Shown here in pieces: positions 58,362-64,000 of a stretch of 64,000 bases of DNA. Below the pieces are notes generated by a model. That model made no database searches, was not told where the DNA came from, and saw only the letters and a program-made list of their open reading frames with translations. The stretch spans positions 1 through 64,000 of the forward strand of contig NZ_JYLO01000004.1 in the NCBI RefSeq assembly GCF_001439845.1, in the 5' to 3' direction. Within the stretch, counting starts at the first letter, position 1. Each line of letters starts with the position of its first letter. The position numbers and the translations under genes were made by a program. Origin of the DNA: Pseudomonas lactis. GTDB lineage: Bacteria > Pseudomonadota > Gammaproteobacteria > Pseudomonadales > Pseudomonadaceae.

Positions 58362-61300
58362 AGGACGATCTCCATTCGTTCGGTCATTGCGGCGTAGCCG
58401 GCCAGGGTCGGTTGTTCGAACAACCCGCGCACATCGGCTTCCATGCCTTCCTGGCGCAGGCGCCCGATCAAGCTCACGGCCAGCAGCGAGTGCCCGCCCA
58501 GTTCAAAGAAGTTGTCGTGGCGCCCTACCCGCTCCACCTTGAGCAGCTCGGCCCAGAGCTGGGCCATGAGGACCTCGGTGTCGCCTTCAGGCGCCGCGTA
58601 CTCACGTACCTGCAAGGCGTCCATACCCGGTGCGGGCAGGGCCTTGCGGTCGAGCTTGCCGTTGGGGCTCAGGGGCCAGGCGTCCAGGTGCATGAACAGC
58701 GCCGGCACCATAAAGTCCGGCAGGTGCTGCAACAGCTGGGCGCGCAGGCTGTCGATGTCGGCGGGTGCGCCGGTGTAATACGCGACCAGGCGCTGATCAC
58801 GGGCGACGACCACGGCGTCCTTGACCGCCGGATGCTCGATCAGCCGCGCCTGGACTTCGCCCAGCTCGATGCGCAGGCCACGGATCTTGACCTGATCATC
58901 ATTGCGGCCCAGGTACTCAAGCGTGCCATCGGGCAAGTAGCGGCCCAGGTCACCGGTGCGGTACATGCGCCCCGGGGTGAACGGGTCGTCGAGGAAGCGT
59001 TCGGCGGTCAGCTCAGGGCGGTTGAGGTAACCCCGCGCCACTTGCACGCCCGCGATGAACAGCTCACCGGCCACGCCCAACGGCACCGGCTGTAACTGCC
59101 CATCGAGGACATACAGGCGGGTGTTGGCAATCGGCTTGCCGATCGGGGTGTTGTCCGGCACCTCAGGGCGGGCGCAGTTCCAGGCCGTCACGTCCACTGC
59201 CGCTTCGGTGGGCCCGTACAGGTTGTACAAGCCAATCCCCGGCAACTGCTGCTTGAAACGCCGCACCAGGCTGCCCGGCAGCGCTTCGCCGCTGCACATT
59301 ACCCGCACCAATCCCACCGCTTGGCTGATATCGCCGTGGGCCAGGAACACATCGAGCATCGACGGCACAAAGTGCAGGGTCGTGATGTGCTCCGCGGCGA
59401 TCACCTCGCACAGGTACGCCGGGTCTTTGTGCCCTTCAGGGCGCGCCATCACCAGGCGTGCGCCGGTGAACAGCGGCCAGAAGAACTCCCACACCGACAC
59501 ATCGAAGCTGAACGGGGTTTTCTGCAACACCGCATCGTGGGCCTTGAGGCCATAGGCGTCCTGCATCCACAACAGGCGGTTGACCACCCCGGCATGTTCG
59601 TTGATCACGCCCTTGGGTTGGCCGGTGGAACCGGAGGTGTAGATCACATAGGCCGCGTGCCGGGCAGTGAGGCCCGGTACTGGCGGGTTGGTGACGGGTT
59701 GGTGCTGCCAGGTGCTGTGGTCGAGGTCGATCACCACCGCGTCACCCAGCAAAGCGCGGGTGGCGCTTTGGGCCAGCACCACCACCGGCGCGCTGTCGTG
59801 CAGCATGTAGGCGATGCGCTCTGGCGGGTACGCCGGGTCCAGCGGCACATAGGCACCGCCGGCCTTGAGGATGGCGAACAGGCCGATGACCATGTCCAGG
59901 CCGCGCTCGACGCAGATGCCCACCCGTGCATCCGGGCGCACACCGCTGTCACGCAGGTGATGGGCCAGGCGGTTGGCGCGTTCATTGAGTTGCTGGTAGC
60001 TCAAGGTGTGCTCGCCGGCCTTCACCGCCACGGCCTGCGGGGTGCGCATAACCTGGGCTTCAAACAGCCCGTGCAGGGTCTGGTCGAGGTTGTAGTTCAC
60101 CTCGGTGGCGTTGAACTGCACCAGCAGTTGTTGCCGCTCTTGCAGTCCCAGCACCGGCAGGCGGTTCAGCGCCTGGTGCGGCGCCTGCTCAAGAGCCTCG
60201 ACCAGGCCGCTCAACGCGTTATGCATATAGCCGCACACCCGCTGCGCATCCACCTGGGCCAGGGCAGTGAACGCGTAGCCGTCGCCCAGGTCGTCCACGT
60301 TCAGGGTCAGGGGGTAATTGGTGCGCCCGTCATTGACCAAAGTCTGCATGCCTTCCCACGCCAATTGCGCATCCGCCGAGCGGGTGGCGGCGCCGCGATG
60401 GCGATAGTTGAGCATCGAGCTGAACAACGGCGCCGGGGCCGCTACACCACTGCAACGCTGGGCCAAGGCCAGGGAGGCGTGTTCATGGCCGAGCAATTCG
60501 GTGAGACGCGCATGGGTGGCCCGCACGGCGGCGCGGGCGCCCTGGTCGTCGATATCCAGGCGCAGCGGCAAGGTGTTGATAAACACGCCCAGGGCGCGGT
60601 CGGCGCCCTCGCCGCCTTGCAAACGGCCCACCAGCACCGTGCCGAACACCACCGTATGGCGCGCCGATACTGCGGCCAGCACCTGTGCCCAGGCCAGGTG
60701 GAACAGGCTGGCAGCGCTGACCCCCAGCAACCGCGCCTGGCTGCGCAGGCGGCGGTTGAGCGGGCTGTCCAGTTGCAGGGTATGTTCGTCGATGGCACTG
60801 CCGTCGCCGCGCACGTCCTGCCAGCCGAACGGCAGCGTTGGCTCATCGACATCGTCCAGCATCTGGCGGAAGAACTGCTCATGCTCCTGTTCGCTGACAC
60901 CCAGGCGCGCCTGGGCCACATAGTTGCGATACGGCATTGGCGCGGCGGTGGGCGCGGCGTAGCCCAACAGGTGGCCCTGCATTTCGCGCAACACCACGTC
61001 GAAGGCGGTGTGGTCCAACACGATATGGTGATAGAGCAGCACCGCCACCACGCGCTGGTTGACCGGGTCCTGGGCGTACATCAGGCGGATCAGCGGCGCC
61101 TGGCTGATCTCCAGGCGATAGCGCCGCGCATCAAAGCGCTCGTGCAGGCCGGCGAGTACGTCGCCTTGCAGGTGCAGTTCCTGTACGCACAACTGCGCCT
61201 GGCGCCACACCACTTGCAGCGGTTGTGCCAGGCCCTCCCACACCACCCCGGTGCGCAGAATGTCGTGGCGGTCGATCACCTGTTGCAGGGCGCGCACAAA

Positions 61301-64000
61301 GGCGTGCAGGCGCTCGATGCTGTCAAACGCCAGATGCGATTGCAGCAGGTAAGGATCGCCCTGCGCCGCCGTGAGGTAGTGATAGAAAATCCCTTCCTGC
61401 AACGGCGCCAGCGGGTAAATGTCCTGCACGTTGGCAGCGCCGCCGGGCACCTGGGCCACCACCTGGTCGATCGCCGACTGGTCGAGGTCCACCAGGGCCA
61501 GCATGTCCGGGGTGATGCGCTGGCAACCGGCACTGATGCGATTGGCCGGCACCTGCACTTCGCGGCCACTGCCGACAGCGGCGGCCAACGCGGCCAGGGT
61601 TGGCTGGCTGAACAGCACGCGCACATCAGCGCTGAGGCCGGCCTGGCGCATGCGCTCAATCAGGCTGACGGCCAGCAATGAATGGCCGCCCAGTTCGAAG
61701 AAGTGGTCATGGCGACCCACCTGCTCCACCTGCAACACCTCGGCCCACAGCCGCGCCAGGGTGGTTTCGACGTCACCTTGGGGGGCTTGGTATTCACGAC
61801 TGAGCAAGGCGCACTGGTCTGGCTGCGGCAGTGCCTTGCGATCCAGTTTGCCATTGGCGGTCAGGGGCAACTGGTCAAGCTGCATATAGGCGACCGGCAC
61901 CAGCGCCTCGGGAAGCTGGGCTTGCAGGTGCGCACGCAAGGTCTCGATCTGCAACGGGCGCTGTTCGGTGAACCAGGCCAGCAGGCGGCCTTCGCGCACA
62001 AGCACCACGGCCTCACGGATGCCGTCCAGTGCCGCCAGGCGGCTTTCGATTTCACCCAGTTCCACCCGCACGCCGCGCAGTTTTACCTGGTCATCGTTAC
62101 GGCCCAGGTATTCAAGGTTGCCATCGGGCAGCCAACGCACCAGGTCACCGGTGCGGTACATGCGCCCAGCGTTGAACGGGTCTTGCAGAAAGCGTTCGGC
62201 CGTCAGCTCGGCACGGTTGAGGTAGCCCCGCGCCACGCCGCTGCCGCCTACATAGAGTTCACCGGCCACGCCCACCGGTACCGGCCGCAGGTGCGCGTCC
62301 AGCACATAGCTGGTGGCATTGGCGACAGGCCGGCCGATATGCAACACCTGCCCGGCCCGCACGCGGCCGGAGGTGGCAACCACCGTGGCTTCGGTGGGGC
62401 CGTAGTTGTTGACCACCGCAAAGCGCCGCTCCTGGCTGAACTGGCGCAAGCGATCACCGCCGATCAGCAGGATGCGCAACGTGGGGTGCTGCTGGGGCAG
62501 GCTGAAGGCGTATTCGGCCACCGGCGTCGGCAGGAAGCTCACGTCCAACGGCTGCGCCAGCCACCAGGCCAGCAGTTCATCGATGTTTTCGTTGCCAATC
62601 TCGGCGGGCGGCAGGTGCAGGGTCGCGCCGACACACAGGGCTGGCCAGACCTCCCAGGCCATGGCATCAAAGCCCATGCCAGCCACGCTGCTGGTGTGGC
62701 TTACCGCTGTCAGACCAAAGGCCTCACAGTGCCAATGCACCAGGTTTTCCACCGTACCGTGTTCCACCATCACGCCCTTGGGCTGGCCGGTGGAGCCGGA
62801 GGTGTAGATCACGTACGCCAGGTGCGCGGGCGTCAGGGCGGGCAATTGCGGGTTGCTGACGGCGTGGCGCTGCCAGGCGGGGTCATGCAGATCGACCAGG
62901 GCAACCGAACCGAGCAGCTCCCGGGTACTGGTCTCGGCCAACACCGCCACGGGCGCGCTGTCTTGCAGCAAGTAGGCGATACGCTCGGCGGGGTACGCAG
63001 GGTCGATCGGCACATAGCCCGCGCCAGCCTTGAGAATGCCCAACAGCCCCACCAGCATCTGCGGGCCGCGACGGCAGCACAGCGCCACGCGGTCGTCGGC
63101 TTGCACGCCGAGTTCCAGCAAGTGATGAGCCAACTGGTTGGCCCGTTGATTGAGCTGCTGATACGTCAGCGCCTCACTGCCTTGCTGCACGGCAATGCGA
63201 TGGGGTTGGCGCTCGGCCTGCACTTCAAACGCACCGTGCAGGGTCTGGCCATGGGGGAAGTCGTGGGCGGTGGCGTTGAACTCGCGCAGTACCGTGTCGC
63301 GCTCTGCGGCGGGCAGAATCGGTAATGGGTGCAGCGCACTGTGGGGCGCCGTCTCCAGGGTGACAATCAGTTGCTGCACGGCACTGAGCATGTAGTCGCA
63401 CAGGCGTTGCGCGCCAATCTGCGGCACCGCCAGCACGCTCAGGCCAAAGCCTGCGCCCAGGTCATCCACGCTCAGGGTCAGCGGGTAGTTGCTGCGCTCT
63501 TCGCCGCCCAGCAGTTGCACGCCTTCCCAGATGCCGTGGCCGTCGCGGGCCATGTCGTCGGGGTTGCTGTGGCGGTAATTGAGCAAGGCGCTGAACAACG
63601 GCGTGCTGGTCGGCACACCGCTGCAACGCTGGGCCAGCGCAAGTGACGCATGCTCGTGCCCGAGCAAGGCGCTCAAGCGCGCATGGGTGGCTTTGACCGC
63701 CTGCGTCGCACCGGCTGCAACGTCGACCCGCAGCGGCAAGGTGTTGATAAACATCCCCAGCGCACGGTCTGCGCCCTCGCCGGCTTGCATACGGCCCATC
63801 AGCACCGTACCGAACACCACCTCATCGCGGCCCGAGACCAGGCCCAACACCTGGGCCCAGGCCAGGTGCATCAGGCTGGCGGCGCTGACGCCCAGTTGGC
63901 GCGCCTGCTGGCGTACGCGCTGGGCCAGGCCTGCCTCCAGGTGCACCTTGGCTTCTTCGATTGCACGGCCATCGCCCTGCACATCCTGCAGGCCAAACGG
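58358..64000 (-). CDS. viscB: Viscosin-family NRPS, middle subunit (ends in Leu-Ser), 5' part outside window
   Basis: 1880 residues visible; the frame stays open to the right edge. Visible order: last part of a C domain (1-235), A (245-735), T (Ser near 773), C of dual E/C type (855-1295; motif HYLTAAQGD, then HHIVLDH), A (1305-1800), T (Ser near 1837). It ends without a thioesterase, passing the chain to the next subunit. My reading of the codes is DAWFLGNVVK for the first A domain (Leu) and DVWHMSLVDK for the second (Ser), matching residues 5 and 6 of viscosin/WLIP. Both A domains keep the [11 protein letters not shown]ys. The dual C domain of the Ser module would predict a D-residue at Leu5, as in WLIP, but this rule is known to fail in viscosin. 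massB or wlpB are equally possible names. Confidence 0.92.

Overview
The window looks like chromosome of a Pseudomonas from the P. fluorescens group. It is GC-rich and dense in typical Pseudomonas families (gamma-glutamylputrescine genes, methionine gamma-lyase with an Lrp regulator, RND efflux, MacAB). Its intergenic spaces hold REP/REPIN palindromes of the kind common in these genomes. The right third is the end of a viscosin-type cyclic lipopeptide cluster. No tRNA, rRNA, transposase or CRISPR array was seen.

Layout. 1-673: a large structured repeat plus a REP array. 674-1166: a frameshifted GNAT gene. 1497-4690: two unknown genes (one AT-rich) and a TPM-domain membrane protein. 4822-6763: an RsbQ-like hydrolase overlapping a PAS histidine kinase. 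6880-10671: a small kinase, then an SRPBCC/SDR/aldo-keto reductase operon with a divergent LysR gene. 10782-15579: a polyamine operon (puuA, potF-like, puuB) with a divergent AraC gene. 15782-22948: TonB receptor, MFS pump with AraC regulator, AhpD-like protein, MscS channel with cNMP domain, pirin. 23696-27876: a two-gene RND pump. 27987-33253: an Rhs polymorphic toxin and probable immunity gene. 33509-39301: glutamate carboxypeptidase, MASE2-GGDEF cyclase, and a LysE / TIM-barrel / rubredoxin operon facing a MocR regulator. 39708-41546: mdeR-mdeA. 41777-64000: LuxR regulator, macB, macA and two NRPS genes.

The NRPS genes read right to left. The first, cut by the window edge, ends with modules predicted for Leu and Ser. 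The second carries a TubC-type docking domain, then Leu, Ser and an Ile/Val-like module, then two thioesterases. Leu-Ser / Leu-Ser-Ile-TE-TE matches residues 5-9 of the viscosin/massetolide/WLIP family. macA-macB and the LuxR gene fit the known surroundings of those clusters. The second NRPS gene has a 2-base deletion near 56872 that breaks it into two frames: either a sequencing error or a loss of lipopeptide production.

The most unusual signal is a roughly 300-base intergenic element present six times (three on each side of position 40000 or so, in both orientations). Its core folds into a stem enclosing two hairpins, followed by two more hairpins. The paired arms differ between copies but change together, so base pairing is being conserved. 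Most copies are followed on the same side by REP units. Two copies lie head to head between the NRPS genes and macAB.
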